The notes under the pieces: generated by a model | The model's input: only the letters and a program-made list of their open reading frames with translations | What the model was told of the DNA's origin: nothing | Database searches by the model: none | In this document: piece by piece, positions 13,276 through 25,369 of the stretch | How positions within the stretch are numbered: the stretch's first letter is position 1 | How the letters are laid out: every line of letters begins with the position of its first letter | Position numbers and translations under genes: made by a program | DNA from: Balanoglossus misakiensis | Lineage: Eukaryota; Hemichordata | Assembly (NCBI GenBank): GCA_040954595.2 | Contig: CM082582.2 | Coordinates: forward strand, 2,418,001-2,482,000 | Direction: 5' to 3' | DNA: 64,000 nucleotides

Positions 13276-13494
13276 TTGAAAGTGGTGTCTTAGTTGTTGA
13301 TTTGTTGATTGTATATTGGATGGCTGTGCTTGCACTGCTTGTTGTTGTTGTTGGGCTATCTTTGTAATTGCTTTTGTTGTTGTCTTTGTGTTATGAGTTG
13401 ATTTTGTCGTGCATGTTGATCTTGCTGATTCTTCAATTCAAGTTCTTATTTTCTGTGCCATCTCTAGATTCTCCTGCAGTGCTTGAATATTCCT
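13276..13494 (-). CDS. MED25: MED25-like Q-rich exon with two frameshifts
   Basis: Bounded by an acceptor (GATCTTTTAG) and a donor (CAA|GTAAGT) on the minus strand. The frame starts RNIQALQENLEMAQKI, then needs a single-base correction to continue as a charged coiled-coil-like ELKNQQDQHARQNQ segment. It needs another to enter IAQQQQQAVQAQPSN. Both breaks look like single missing bases (near AGAACTTGAA and TACAAAGATAG in the minus reading). Either the copy is decaying or the assembly has indel errors. Phase is 0 at both ends, matching its neighbours. Confidence 0.6.
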
Positions 13495-13742
13495 CTAAAA
13501 GATCAAACAAAGAAAAGTGTAAACAGTCAATCATTGTCATGTGTCAATCTACCAACAGGTAACTGACTACAGGAGCTTCAGCCAATTTTCACTTGGGAGA
13601 TTATTGAAATCAATTTAAAGCTCAGTAACTCCAACTTCGGGTTATTTTCTCAATATTTTTTTGGGGTATCAACTGTGGTTTCTTGTCCCACTTATCATGG
13701 AATTAATCATATTCAAATATTTGAAGGGATTAAAAAGTACAT

Positions 13743-14245
13743 ACTGTAAAACACTTTAGTGCCTTTCACACGTGCCATCAACGCCGCCCCAGCAGCGGCC
13801 CTAGGGCGGCGTTAATTTGTAAGTGCCACGTGTGAAAAGGTGAGAGCGGCTTTTTTGGGGACGGTGTTGAGGGGTGGGACCTGGGTCGGGGCGCTGCACT
13901 AAACAGCGACTCAAATCACGTGTGAACATTGTGACCTTTAGTCACGCTGCTGTGGACGCGCGTAGAGGGCGATGACCCTGTCCCTTTTATACACATGTGC
14001 ATGCAAAAGTATTTGAGTCACTGATAAGAAATGTTTACCAAATTTTATAATCCCAAAAAGGGCGCCCTAACAATGGCACGTGTGCAAGCGGCTTTAATTT
14101 TTCGCGAGCAATACATTTTCGCCAAATACGCAAGTGCAAAAATAGTGTAAAAATAAAGTGTCACGTAAATTTTTTTGAAGATAACGATGCAGTGAATGAA
14201 ATAAGTGAACGCGAAAATTTATACTCGCGAAACAGTGGCCGCTCT
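13743..14245. mobile_element. pogo-like MITE interrupted by a second MITE
   Basis: The left end ACTGTAAAACACTTTAGTG and the right part (TTTTCGCGAGCAATACATTT onward) resemble the MITE at 11350-11556. Between them, about 13761-14093 is a second, GC-rich element with imperfect inverted ends around CACACGTGCCAT and ATGGCACGTGTG and an internal GGCGGCGTT palindrome. Nested insertion is the simplest reading. Boundaries are approximate. Confidence 0.6.
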
Positions 14246-14392
14246 CGATATAAGATCTGGAGTGCTGAGCAGTCTCTAACTATGTGTACTGATTGGTTGC
14301 AATAGAATACATATCAATAAGCAGGCCTTCTCCGCCCGTCAAATAGTGTTTACCCATCGTACAAATTGCCAAAATGAAGATATATCCCAATA

Positions 14393-14568
14393 CAGTAAAA
14401 CTCCAATTATCCGAACTGACAGGGGGACATTGATTTTGTTCGGATATGCAGACAGTTCGGTTATTCGGATAGCGATCCTATACAAAAGAACTGTTTGGGG
14501 GACATGACAGCAGTTTGGATAACCAAACAGTTCGGATAATTGGAGTTCGGATAATTGGAGTTTTACTG
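14393..14568. mobile_element. Tigger/pogo-type MITE with TA duplication
   Basis: 176 bp element with inverted termini CAGTAAAACTCCAATTATCC at the left and the complement at the right, flanked by TA at 14391-14392 and 14569-14570. Internally it repeats the TTCGGATAATTGGAGTT motif. These are typical termini of non-autonomous Tc1/mariner-superfamily elements. Confidence 0.88.
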
Positions 14569-14570
14569 TA

Positions 14571-16714
14571 TAGGTAATTTAATGGCCTGGAAGGAACATT
14601 TTTAGTCAAAAAATAGTGCCATGCATGCAACAAGCAGGTGTGTAAAGTGTGTCACCCACCAAGCTCAAGGACGCATGAAATAACAAAATAATAACAAAAC
14701 CAAACAGATTACAGGTAATATTACATATTAAGTGACACGACTTGACAATAGCCAAGTCAGGTACAAAGTGCAGAAGTTTTAATGGAGGGTTCCCATACTG
14801 ATTTTATGTTCTGTGCATACATCTGTAAGTGTTGCATCAACTGAATTTTGCATCAGCAGAATTGTTGGCATGGTATATTGTAAGAAGTAAAACAGACACT
14901 TTATTTCTTTCAGGGTATTTCAACAGGACTTTGTTATATGACATCACATTTTTAAGTGTTTGATTACCATACTACATAAGGTTGAATGTATTTTGCAAAC
15001 CTGATCAGTGAACACAGTGGGGTAAACCTCCATAGCTGCCAAAACGCACATTTTTTCATGAGTTTTCCTTTAAACTTGAATTAATGCATATAAATAGGCT
15101 TATCAAATTTGATTGTGACGGTACTTTGCAATTCGAAAGTCAGCTGGATTAAAACGGTTCTACCGTTTTTATAGGGGTCCAGTTGACCTCCATGGTGAGT
15201 AAACAAGTATTGTGGTCATGATAGTTCCAGCAGTGCAAATGTTGTGTACACTTCATGATATTAAATATGTTGCTCGGTTGACATAAAAGATTTATCCTTT
15301 GACAACCATGCTGCCTTTCAGATGGCCAGCCCAAGATAATAGTGGTGAATTTAAAATAGCTGCGAGAACTCCAAACATTTTCATACAAGTAATCCGTTTC
15401 CGGTTGACGACAAATTCATGCACATACAAGGTATGTCGCTTACAGGCATATAAGTTGAAACTTTAGGGATAATTATCATTTTTTTTTCAAACTTTACTAG
15501 TATTAGTCCATGCAGATGTAGGCACTGAACTGTATACAAGTATTTTTAACCCTAAATATGAGTGCATTTGCAAGTTTTAACCAGATAAATAATAAAGCTT
15601 TGCCATAAAGAAATATGGCTGCCACCGTGGGAAATGCAAGAAACAATGAAAATGTTGCATTTCTGACTATTGAACTTCATAAACAAAACATGATCTCCTC
15701 CACTAGAACTCATGCAAGTAAATGTACACCGCTGAGACATTAGATTTTCATTTTTCATTGCAAAATTGCACTTTTTAAAAAATACAGGAATTTTAGATTT
15801 TCTTTCATTTTTGGCCTGTTTTGTCATACATAAGTGTTGATCTTGATATATTATGAAATGTCATTTAATAGACATAATTAAAATCATATATAAGATTATT
15901 TAAAGCTTAATTTAAATGAATATTTCCTTTTTATGAAAAACTGACAATCTCGAGCAGGCAAACACTGAGACTGATTACAGTATGTAGAGGATGGGGGCGC
16001 AAATTGCATCTGCATAAAGCAAGAAGAATGCTTCAACATAACTGACACATCTGTTTAAACAGCCAATAAATGGAAGGGGATACTGCTCCCCCCCTCTCTG
16101 AAGTCATATTACTTGATCAAGTTTCCGAAACTCTGAGTATACGAGTCAAAATGACAATTTGTGCTTAACGTTTGTTTTGGATCAGCATTTTTCTGGTATT
16201 GGAGATGGTTTCAATCACAGCCACTGGACAAAACTGGCCATGTTAATGTTTCCACAAAATCAACAGTCGATTCAAACTGAGAAAATTTGGTCACTGGGAA
16301 AAATGTTAGTGATGTCAAAATGTTATGTTTTAGCACCTATTATCGGACTGAATGAGCGTGCTGCGTTTCATGCATTTATGATGGTTGTCTGCAAAGACCA
16401 TTGGAGCATGTTTGCCAACAGGACTGTGGTCGAATCTATACTGGTACGTGTTTGTGTAAATTGCCTATATAACAGTTGACCAGCAGGGGTAGACACCCTT
16501 TGGACAGGAATTTGAATTTTAAAGGCACACAAGCTGCAAATTTTGGGATAGTTATAATAATTTTATCAAACAATTGAAAAGAAAATAAATGTTTGCGTGT
16601 TGGTTGTTTACCATAACTAAAATGTTTGACATTTTCCTACGCGCTAAACAAAACTCTTTTTTTGTCCTTATCAGTAGCAGTGTGGCACCATTTCCTAGAT
16701 AGACAGAAGCTCAC
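14571..16714. other. Intron-like stretch, no supported exon
   Basis: Would be an intron of the minus-strand MED25-like gene. Frames on either strand (for example 15552-15827 minus and 16159-16479 plus) show no recognisable domain and no matching splice pattern. Confidence 0.4.
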
Positions 16715-16765
16715 CTCGTTGATAGCATTTGGGTGTATAACATTTCTCTGTTGTTGCTGGCTTAT
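16715..16765 (-). CDS. MED25: MED25-like Q-rich micro-exon
   Basis: A 51-bp exon with acceptor TCTTATTGACAG and donor GAG|GTGAGC on the minus strand encodes ISQQQQRNVIHPNAINE in phase 0, compatible with the next exon at 13494. In known MED25 proteins the activator-interaction domain is followed by a Q-rich linker, which would suit this position. The activator-interaction domain exons themselves were not found upstream. Confidence 0.5.
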
Positions 16766-19164
16766 CTGTCAATAAGATAGGTTACATTTATCTTTAAGGG
16801 ATTCATAAGTGACTTTGACATAAGACATCTTAACCCTATGACCTTTCATACAATGAGCAGTTGCCAAATTAACTTTCTCTCTGAACATTAATGTGACCAA
16901 TCCGGACCGGGCACTGTTCCATTCTACTACGCAAAACAACTCATCGCAAAGAAACCCAGGAAGGGAAATGCTGACAAAATCTACACCTATCAGTAAATTT
17001 CAGACATCAAATCTTGTAACTGCATTTATACAATTTATTTGAATAATGCCTTTGTGGTTATCTGATGTCAATTATTTAATTGAAGAGTTGTTGTGTTGGA
17101 GTTAACTTGTGTGAATTGCTTGCCTTTCATTCTGACAGTCAATTATATCTTGAGGAAGCAGCTCCTACTTCTAGATTGAAAATATGAATTATTTAAAATA
17201 CATGTATATATATTTCTTTTCAATGTACAACACTATATCACAAGTCATCTTTTCACAAGAGGTGGGCCAAACCATACAGGAAACTGTGAACAATCATTCA
17301 ATGCTTTGATATTTGGACTGACAACACCACTCTTTGGCACAATATTCAATTTCAAACATTTTTGAATACTGTAAACGCATTGAATATCGCATGTATTAAA
17401 TGTTGCTATTTTGCAATTGGGGCCAGTGAGTGAGCATTTAAATATAAGAATGCAAGGTTCTCAAAAGAAATAAAAGTCACTGTTTGTTCCTTTGATTTGT
17501 GTATCATTTGATAAACTGCAGCCATACACATTCATTGACGAGAAGTGTCAAAACATCCACAGGTCTATTCATTGAATGTGAGGTGCAAAGCTAGAAATGG
17601 AGATGTTACTAGTAGTGTAATACAAAGACAGCAAATAGCAGCCGGACTTGTTTCCTACAAAAAAATCCAGCCATGTCATGTTGCTGGAAAGTCTTTGTAC
17701 TTCAATAACAATACAGTCCAATTATGAAAGGGAAAGCTATGGATATGTCCTGTTTTAAACATTTGTTTGTACTATTTTGATATTCGCCATGTTAATATCA
17801 CCACAAGCTAATATCCAAACTACACACAACTGCAAGTTCACTGGCCTCAAGTCACTTATGGATGTTGACACTAATACCCATTAAAACTTCCTATCTGGGA
17901 ACATGTAAATGCACACTACAGGAAAACAAACCAATAATTCAGAACACTATTGTGACGGTCACAGAACTTGTGAATTTATTACAAAAGCAGTCATCCTGAA
18001 AATTGAAATACACAACCTGACGACCATCACTGATTTTAGTCAGCTACCATCACTGAATGAAGAACTCAAACAAAAAATTGCTTAATACGCTGTTAAAAAT
18101 AACAATGCAACAAAAAACACAAATGATCGACTACAGTCATATATGTACATCAAGCAACATCAACTGAAAGGCTACAGGCAGTATCGTCAATACACAGGTT
18201 GTTGTTGCTATGCTCAAGGCGTCAATGAATTGGTGGTCACATTTCATTGAACAATGAATGGGCAAGTGCTCACTCACTTCTTCAGTGAATTTCACTGTTT
18301 GTTTATCTTATCATAAAAACTTGGGCACCACAGTCCTTTGGATAAAAATATTCATGTGTGGTGATTTAAAATCAGTGTTGCAAGAAACAGAATTAATCAC
18401 AGGATTAATGGCTTCTGATTGAAAAATACTAAATGCTTAATATGCCATATGCCGCACACAGAGTGATCACATTAGTCAATTGGACCGCTGTTCCGAAGGA
18501 CTAAAATGATTGCAATGTTTTAATATTATATTTATTTTACAAAACCCTTACATCTGAGCTTTACTTTAAAGTACTTCCATTTACAAGTAGTACAAGTACA
18601 CATCAGTTAACATTGACAGCTAGGCATGACGTCATAGATGTAGGACTTCAAAACTGACATTCTGAACAGTGGGGGCGCTCTATCATAGTGGGTTTTAATG
18701 AACATGTGTATTTAATTTCATGAATCAGATATATCAATGAAAACTGTGTGTTTTAACATACGCTTATTGTTTATGCATTTGCAGTATCTAGTCATATTAC
18801 AGTAATACACCAGACATGTTCTTAACTCAATCAATGTGTGTGTGTAAGTTCAATTTCTGACCACACTCAGATTACCCAAGTCCATGTGACCAACTCTACT
18901 GCAAGTATACAGACTTGAACTCCGGAAAACTAGTCACCTACAATACTTGAACTGGAGCCACATCCAAAACTTGACTTTGAGATATTTTATCAAATCAGTG
19001 CTCCTTTTAGAATTAGAACTCCCATGCAATTTTTGTGACAGAAGAAATAATGAGATTCCAAGAAAGAACCTCCCAGTTCCCTTTTTAGAGGTCCAACCTT
19101 ACCATAGAAAACAACGGGTTTGGACTGTACCATGGTGGTGAAATGGTTAAGCCAGAGCATGTAT
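16766..19164. other. Intron-like stretch, no supported exon
   Basis: AT-rich. A partial pogo-like end (ACTGTAAACGCATTGAATATC) lies near 17368. I looked here for MED25 activator-domain exons on the minus strand and did not find any. Confidence 0.4.
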
Positions 19165-19209
19165 CAAAATACAGTAAAACCTGTCTCAACCAAAACCTGT
19201 CTATTACAA

Positions 19210-20340
19210 GGACATTGTTCAAACTCCTAGGTTCACTTTTGTTAAATCGCAACACCTGGTCCAGAGCAGTGCAAACATTGGCTAATCAAGCCAGCAAGGT
19301 GTTGTCTCTACTCTCAGTTGCCAGGTGGAAACTAGGGTATATGCCATTTGAATGTCACTTCAAGGTGTTTGATGCCATGATCTTACTCATTCTTTGTTAT
19401 GGATCGGAGACTTGAGTTTTATGACATCATAGAAAAAGTGCAAAGAACATGGTGCAGAATTTTTCTAGGTGTGCCAAGGAGCACTACCAATGAAGCTGTA
19501 ATTGGAGAATGTGGGCGGTTGCCAGTGTATGTTCACACAATGTTGTATTCGTTACTGGGTGAAACTTATAGAGATGCCACAGGAAAGACTCCCTAGGCAA
19601 GCATATTTAATGCTACATACGTAATCTTGACTGTTTAGGCTGTCACACTTGGGCAACATCGGTGAAACACATTTTATTTTCGCCTGGATTTCTCAGGAAA
19701 GAGGCGATAAGCGTTTGTTCCTTTCAGCATTTGAGACAAGAATTTCAGATATTTTGAAGCAACAATGGAAATCACACTGTCCGTCCAAAACCAAACTCCG
19801 TACATACACACATTTTAAATAATTGTTACAGCCTGAAAAGTAGTTAATGTCAACTGTACACGTAATGTCAAAGACATTTTTGCATGTTTTCGCTGTTCTG
19901 CCCTTCCTCTTGCAATAGAGGAGGGAAGAGATCAGAATGTGGACGTTTCAGAGAGACACTGTAGGCTATGCTCTGGTGCACAAATAGAAGACGAGTATCA
20001 CTTTTTACTTGTTTGCCCCTTATATGACAGTCTTAGAAAACAATATATTGGTTACACTAAAATTCCCCACATTCAAATGTTTGTTAATATCATGAGCGCA
20101 TCAGAATCCTCAAGTATTTATGTTTACAATGCCTTTAAACTTAGAGAAAATGTGTTAAAAAACTTAATCTGCTAAGTTCCTCACTTTGTATCCCGAGTAC
20201 GTACTTCCACACAAGTGCTGCTTGATGTTGTCATTTATATTATTTGAGTACATGTATTATTTATTTCATTTTCGTACAATTTTCTGATTACCTTTATGCC
20301 CTCTTACCTATGGGCTGGAGGCCTTGACAATCAATTAACG
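19210..20340 (+). pseudogene. Dead LINE: reverse-transcriptase C-terminal region
   Basis: Three conceptual fragments in different frames match the end of a non-LTR retrotransposon polymerase. The first contains NTWSRAVQTLANQASK and ends at CYGSET. The second contains FYDIIEKVQRTWCRIFLGVP and GECGRLPVYVH. The third contains RHCRLCSGAQIEDEYHFLLV followed by CPLYDSLRKQYI. The last block (Cys-x2-Cys, EDExHF, CPxY) is the usual LINE C-terminal zinc-knuckle-like region. Several stops and frameshifts separate them. A 3' tail with GGGCTGGAGGCC follows at about 20310. The 5' part is missing. A fragment of a TA-target MITE end (ACAGTAAAACCTGTC) sits at the left boundary, about 19172. Clade not determined. 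Confidence 0.75.
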
Positions 20341-20384
20341 TGCACTGTTGTGCACCTGAACAATGAACAACAAATCAATCACAC

Positions 20385-20712
20385 ATTCTCACTGAATCGA
20401 AAGCTGTATATGACACAAGCGCTGATTCAGATTGGATGACAAAGCTAAATGTTATCCTATGATACAGAAACTACAACGTGCCAGATGACAGTTCAAGAGT
20501 CATTTATTTAATGTTTTAAAACGAATTTGGCTAATTTGTGGCCGTGTGAGAAATATAATCTCACACACCAAGGACCTGGGATCATATTTCTCACACTCGT
20601 CAGGGATATTTTGTCCCACACTCGACTGCAGCTTGTTTGGGACAGAAAATCCTCAACACATGTGAGAAATATGATCCCAAGTCCTTGGGAGTGTGAGATT
20701 CTATTAGTCTTA
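20385..20712 (-). mobile_element. Foldback MITE family C, copy 1
   Basis: Contains a long imperfect palindrome. TCTCACACACCAAGGACCTG near 20560 pairs with AAGTCCTTGGGAGTGTGAGA near 20680-20700. The unpaired flank with TTATTTAATGTTTTAAAACG matches, in reverse orientation, the copy at 30790-31270. Non-coding. Confidence 0.8.
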
Positions 20713-20814
20713 CAACCTTAGGACCTGGTAAAAGATTTCTCAGACGAGTTGGGGATATTTTTAGCTCGTGTTAGACAAGCCAAAATATCCCTGATGAGTG
20801 TAAGAAATTGCGTT

Positions 20815-21020
20815 AAGTACACGGTGGTCCCATTCACGGATAATACAAGAAAAAAGTCTACACCGGAGTACATATACAGACAGACACACACACACACACA
20901 CACACATCAAGAGATCTACAGGCAAACATTGGCTGACCCATAAGCTGCCAATGGCATGTGTACTGTACACACACCAAATAGAACAGCTGGTCTCTTTAAC
21001 AGTTAGCCAGTTATGTAAAC
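20815..21020 (-). repeat. Fragment of repeat R1 plus (CA)n tract
   Basis: Reverse-orientation match to 26770-26945: GTGGTCCCATTCACGG near 20824, AGTCTACACCGGAGTA near 20855 and ACAGCTGGTCTC near 20982 are all found there in complement. A (CA)n microsatellite interrupts at about 20882-20906. Confidence 0.65.
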
Positions 21021-21223
21021 ATGCAGTTACCAATCACTGTTATTATTAACAAATTGCATCCAAGTCCAGACCCAGGCTTGAATACAATGTTTACACATAA
21101 CAACATTGCTTACCCATCGAGCTGAACAAGAAATGATGGTTGATAACCAGAAAAATACTAAATAAAAATTCAAAAGTTACAGATACTGGACCTTTCGTTG
21201 TCCACATATTGTGCTGGTCTTAC

Positions 21224-21331
21224 CTGTACACTCTCCATTGACCAATCAATATCCCACAGAACAAGTGCAATAAAAAGAGCCTGCTGTATTCACACACTGG
21301 CGTTCACAAAGATCTGCTCTCTTATTGACAT
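21224..21331 (-). pseudogene. EGF-like exon with in-frame stop
   Basis: A 108-bp exon with a phase-1 acceptor (TGATTTCAG) and phase-1 donor (ACAG|GTAAG) encodes DVNKRADLCERQCVNTAGSF, then YCTCSVGY, a TGA stop at 21246-21248, and LVNGECT. This is the calcium-binding EGF pattern (D-x-N, C-x-N-x-x-G-S-F-x-C-x-C-x-x-G-Y), but the first cysteine is replaced (NKR) and the stop falls just after the GY. EGF domains are extracellular modules, so this does not belong to a nuclear Mediator subunit. A second EGF exon lies upstream on the same strand at 24683-24805. Confidence 0.75.
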
Positions 21332-21449
21332 CTGAAATCAAAGATAGTTTATTATTTTTAATTTTATTATTATTTATTTCCTGACAAACGTAATACACAT
21401 ACATCTTAGTGCATTTTCTACTGAAAATAATAAAATTGGAAAACAAGTG

Positions 21450-22800
21450 AAAGCTTAAAGAGCATATCTTGCCTTTTTAAATCTTATCAGAAGGTTAAAA
21501 AATGATTGAAAGAAATCTAATATTTACCAAAAGTGACAATATTTTTCGGGTATCGATTTCCATAATATTTGTTTTGTTCTCATAAAATAGACCAGCTTTA
21601 GCGATGCTCACAGGTGTCATACGGTGTTTTCGTGCTTTTCTGTGTAATACCACAATGGGAAAAAGAGGTGGTTGCCGTGGTTGCAGCAACACATTACCTA
21701 GACGGAAGTCACCCATGTGAATTCCCCGAAAACCAATGAAAGTCTATGCCACGATCATCGATATTGTACGGTGGATATGAAGCCATCCGGCGGCGGCGGC
21801 CGTAACTGTCAATGCATGACCGTTGAACGATAATCGGCCAGGTTTGAATCACGAGAAGACAATCCACACCCTTACAGTGATCAATATTCAATTCAGAGCA
21901 CAACTGATCGTTTATACCCAATATTGGTGTTCATTCAGTGTTCCAGCGACCGCGATTACACAGTAGAAGGTGAACTGGCAGGAGGCGTAAACACAATTTT
22001 GCGCTGGCCGACATCAAGATTGCTTATAATTATTCACTCTTTCGTCTGGCTACCCGGTACCCAGGGACCGCAAACTTCGATAATTAAGGTTGACAGCAAT
22101 CAATGTGAAAACTTGAACGTTCAAAATATTACTGTTACTATTTCACATTTTTTTCAGTCATACCTTTGTATGGCTTCGGCTGAATGGTCGCCATCTTTCT
22201 TTTCTAATATTTTTGTTTACAAGTTTTACGTCGCACTATGTCCGACTCATCGGTTCCAAAACACACTGTACAAATTTTGAAACAAAATGTGTTGAATAAA
22301 TTTTGCCGCGTGTGAGTGAAAACCGTTTCCAAACTTGGATATTCGTGTGTATCAATGAAAATGTTTCATGCTTTGTGAGCGTGAGTGGGTCGGCCCGGCA
22401 TGATCGCCTGTTGCTGTTGGTTGTATGGTTTCATTTTGTTATAATGCAGTATGAAGCATGTGAAGGAACTTTCATGATTACAGCGACAAGTCATAAATGT
22501 TTCTGTTTGTCATCACCAAAAAGGCATATAGCTTACATGTAATTCAGAAGACAGAATTTTAGTGCTGGCATGGTACATATACATCGCGGCGCGATATGTG
22601 TCATCGCTGCTGACTGCGTGTACACGCATCGGCGCTGATGGAGTTCCCTTGTAATAACACGCGCGTATTTTGTCTGTTGAGGCAGTGATCGAAAATCGCC
22701 AAAAGACCACGATATATCAGTTGTCAATAAGTTGACATTGTCCAAGATAAGTAGATTGAGACCCAACACTCTAGTCCTAAACCTCTGGGCAATATTCCAC
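21450..22800. other. Non-coding stretch, no supported gene
   Basis: Intron-like sequence with a more CpG-containing part at 21600-21950 and 22560-22650. Frames of 60-120 codons occur on both strands but none carries a recognisable motif or splice pattern. Confidence 0.4.
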
Positions 22801-22807
22801 GGTTTAA

Positions 22808-23602
22808 GATGGGTCCCCCGGATCTTTTTGCCCGTTGCTATGGGCCTTTGCAGGACATTACACCCCGATTTGGACTAAGCCGTTTTCAGAGTCTAACAAG
22901 GGGCTGGTAACTAGTTGAAAATCTGCACGATTGTGAGCGCGCGCCCCCTGACGCCATTGATATGCAAATTAGCTAGGTCAAATTTCAAAAGCCTAAGGCT
23001 TTTTATTCCGTGACCTCAAAAACGAACTTGATACGTATTCATTAGTTGCTTGAACCAGGGAAGATCGTGACGGATTTTGTTTTCGAATATTATCGTTGTA
23101 TCCTACGATTTCAGCATACCCGTACCACAGCGGAAAAAGTCATCGATTTTAGGTGTTTTTGGACGCACTCTTCCACCGGTATCGCTTCTTAGCACGACGA
23201 AAACCGAAAAAACGATCCGTCACACTGTGAGGAAGTGCGTTCTCAACAAGCAGGTCAAATTTGACTGGCGTACGTGGCCTATGAAAAAAGCCTTAGGGAT
23301 TTTCGTGAACGGTACAAAATCTCTGTGTACAAAACATTGGATTTTTAGCGTTCGATCCAGTTACTGTGGTCACAGGACGCGCATGCTATCGCTGACCGCT
23401 GCTTTACCGTATTAGCGTGGCGGCCTATGGCCGGGCGGTAGCTGCCGTAAACATACTCGGACAGGGGGTGTGTACACAATCGTGTGTATTTTTAACTAGT
23501 TACAAGCCCCTTGTCGGACGTTTATAACGGTTTCGATCAAAATTGAGTGTAGTGTCCTATAAAGGCCCATAGAAACGAGCAAAAAGATACGGGGGACCCA
23601 TC
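22808..23602. mobile_element. TTAA-flanked non-autonomous DNA transposon
   Basis: A 795-bp element bounded by TTAA at 22804-22807 and 23603-23606. Its inverted repeats are about 130 bp long, start GATGGGTCCCCCG, and are imperfect further in (both contain AAGGGGCTNGTAACTAGTT in complementary orientation). TTAA target duplications are typical of piggyBac and Kolobok superfamilies. The internal 540 bp has no convincing transposase frame. Confidence 0.85.
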
Positions 23603-23609
23603 TTAATCG

Positions 23610-24682
23610 AGGCAGCAATCATTGTATGTGTAAGGTGCCTATACACATCCGCTGCCATTGCATGTTGTGTACTGCTTGCAATGCGTAGCCGTAGCCTAAC
23701 CGGGCCGAGTAGTGTTATTTTTTTCATAATCGCATCTCCCCTAAATGAAAAGGTATATATGTACATTTATTTTGAATGGAACGGGGGATCCAGAGGCTGA
23801 CCCAGCAAAGCTGTTTAGATCACAGACATGTATGATTGCAATTCAACCACTGCAATGTACAGTCTTGCAAACGTAAATGGGTTCCTCTTGTGACGTCACA
23901 GAAATGGGCGTGGCCCAAACAGAAGTTTTTTCTCAGGCCCTGAACATTTTTAAATTTAACATTTATTTATCCATATGAAATAAGTAAAAGGACACCAGCA
24001 TTTAACACACAAGCCCAATTATTATTTATCCTCAAAGTGTGTTTCGAGCTAAGATATGCTCTTTAAAGGATAAAAAAATTACACTTAAAAACCCCAAAGA
24101 AACCAAAACAGTTCTGAAAGACATTCCTTTTAAACCAAAAAAAGCAATGGAATGAAATTGTGCAGAATAAAAAGACGAGTTTTTAAACCCCTTTTAAAAC
24201 TGTCTATAGATCCAGCATTGCGGATAGAAGGTGAGGTTGATGACACATATTCGTAACCACATATTAATTGATCAGTTGATTGTTTTTACACCAAAGTCCT
24301 CAATATCCATGGCAATCTCTTTCTAGGAATTTTAACACTCTCTATCATTCTCATTTTAACAAAATCCCCTGAAACTCGTGTACCCTGTCAGCAAAACTTT
24401 GTCTGATTTTTAAAACAACAGATTACTTTTTCACCCTTGCAAACAAATTTTCAATGCTAAGTTTTCACATTTGTTAATTTGTTTATATTATGCATAATTA
24501 TAATTGGAAAATTTCTGAGATACAATTTCAACAAACATGTGTTCAGTACGAGTGTGCGGTTGATTTCAAATTTTAAAATGTGTGCAATGGACAGACAGGA
24601 TGCATGTTTTATTGTAACCATAGCAATATACAATCCCCAAACAGTGTAGCCACAGAAGAGATCAATATCCACAGTTACATAC
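23610..24682. other. Intron-like stretch
   Basis: AT-rich sequence with no supported exon, upstream of the MED25 Q-rich exons on the minus strand. Confidence 0.4.
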
Positions 24683-24805
24683 CTGCACATGCATGGCCAT
24701 CCTCCAGCACATTGAAGCCTTGTCTGCAAGCGCAGCAATAACTACCATGGGTATTCTGACAATAGTGTTGACACGCATTTCCACAACTGTGACATTTATT
24801 CATAT
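24683..24805 (-). CDS. Calcium-binding EGF-like exon
   Basis: A 123-bp exon, phase 1 at both ends (acceptor CCTCCAG, donor GCAG|GTATGT on the minus strand), encodes DMNKCHSCGNACQHYCQNTH, then GSYCCACRQGF and a closing DGHACA. This is a complete cbEGF module with D-x-N at the start and N-x-x-G-S-Y. Symmetric phase 1-1 EGF exons are the classic shuffled unit of extracellular proteins. It lies between exons attributed to MED25 on the same strand, so it is either a nested gene, a captured exon or part of another gene whose other exons I could not find. No stop is present in this one. Confidence 0.7.
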
Positions 24806-25249
24806 CTGGAGGGTAAGAAGAAATTCGAAATAATTTACAAGCATTACATTATTCAAGATAAGCCTACTCTTAACAACTGGAATCTCACACCAAAGACAAC
24901 TGGGCTCAGATTATAACAAGATGGGGATAATTTTTCTCAATTTCATCATTTGAGACAACATATCCCCAAACTTATGTAGTGTCGACGTAACATTATAACA
25001 TAGTTATATCACTGTCAGGCATTTGTGTCCTACAGTCAAGGGGTTTTAGACACCTGCAGTCATTTTGATGGCGTTGGTTTGAATCCCACCAGTGCCAGAA
25101 GTGATCAATCAAAGTGTATTATAAAACCAGATTCCAAGAAAATACAGCTGTTCAAAGGGGCTTAGGCTTTTTTCATCTTCCCTTGTCAGGTTGATATGAC
25201 TATTGTTAGTATGCAGTGTTGTATGAAATGTTTTACATCGCTTACTTAC

Positions 25250-25369
25250 CTCACCCAACATGGCAGCCAATTGTTCTACAGTAAATCCACTGTAATTAAT
25301 ACTACCTTGACTTGGCAAAGGATATGGAGGAGAGTTCAGATCAATATACAATGTTTCTATATTGGTGCG
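25250..25369 (-). CDS. MED25: MED25-like vWA exon 2
   Basis: A 120-bp exon (acceptor TTTGTATACAG, donor GAG|GTAAGT, minus strand) encodes RTNIETLYIDLNSPPYPLPS, then SINYSGFTVEQLAAMLGE. The NSPPY-x-LP, Y-SG-T/F-x-E-L and GE spacing matches the MED25 von Willebrand A domain segment ending in the GE before the GIHFS strand. The vWA domain anchors MED25 to the Mediator complex. The preceding exon (27477-27575) ends in phase 2 whereas this one reads only in phase 0, so one base is unaccounted for. Confidence 0.7.

Noticed and set aside
16159-16479. 106-codon plus-strand frame
   Set aside because: Looks protein-like in places but I recognise no domain, and no flanking exons or splice sites support it.
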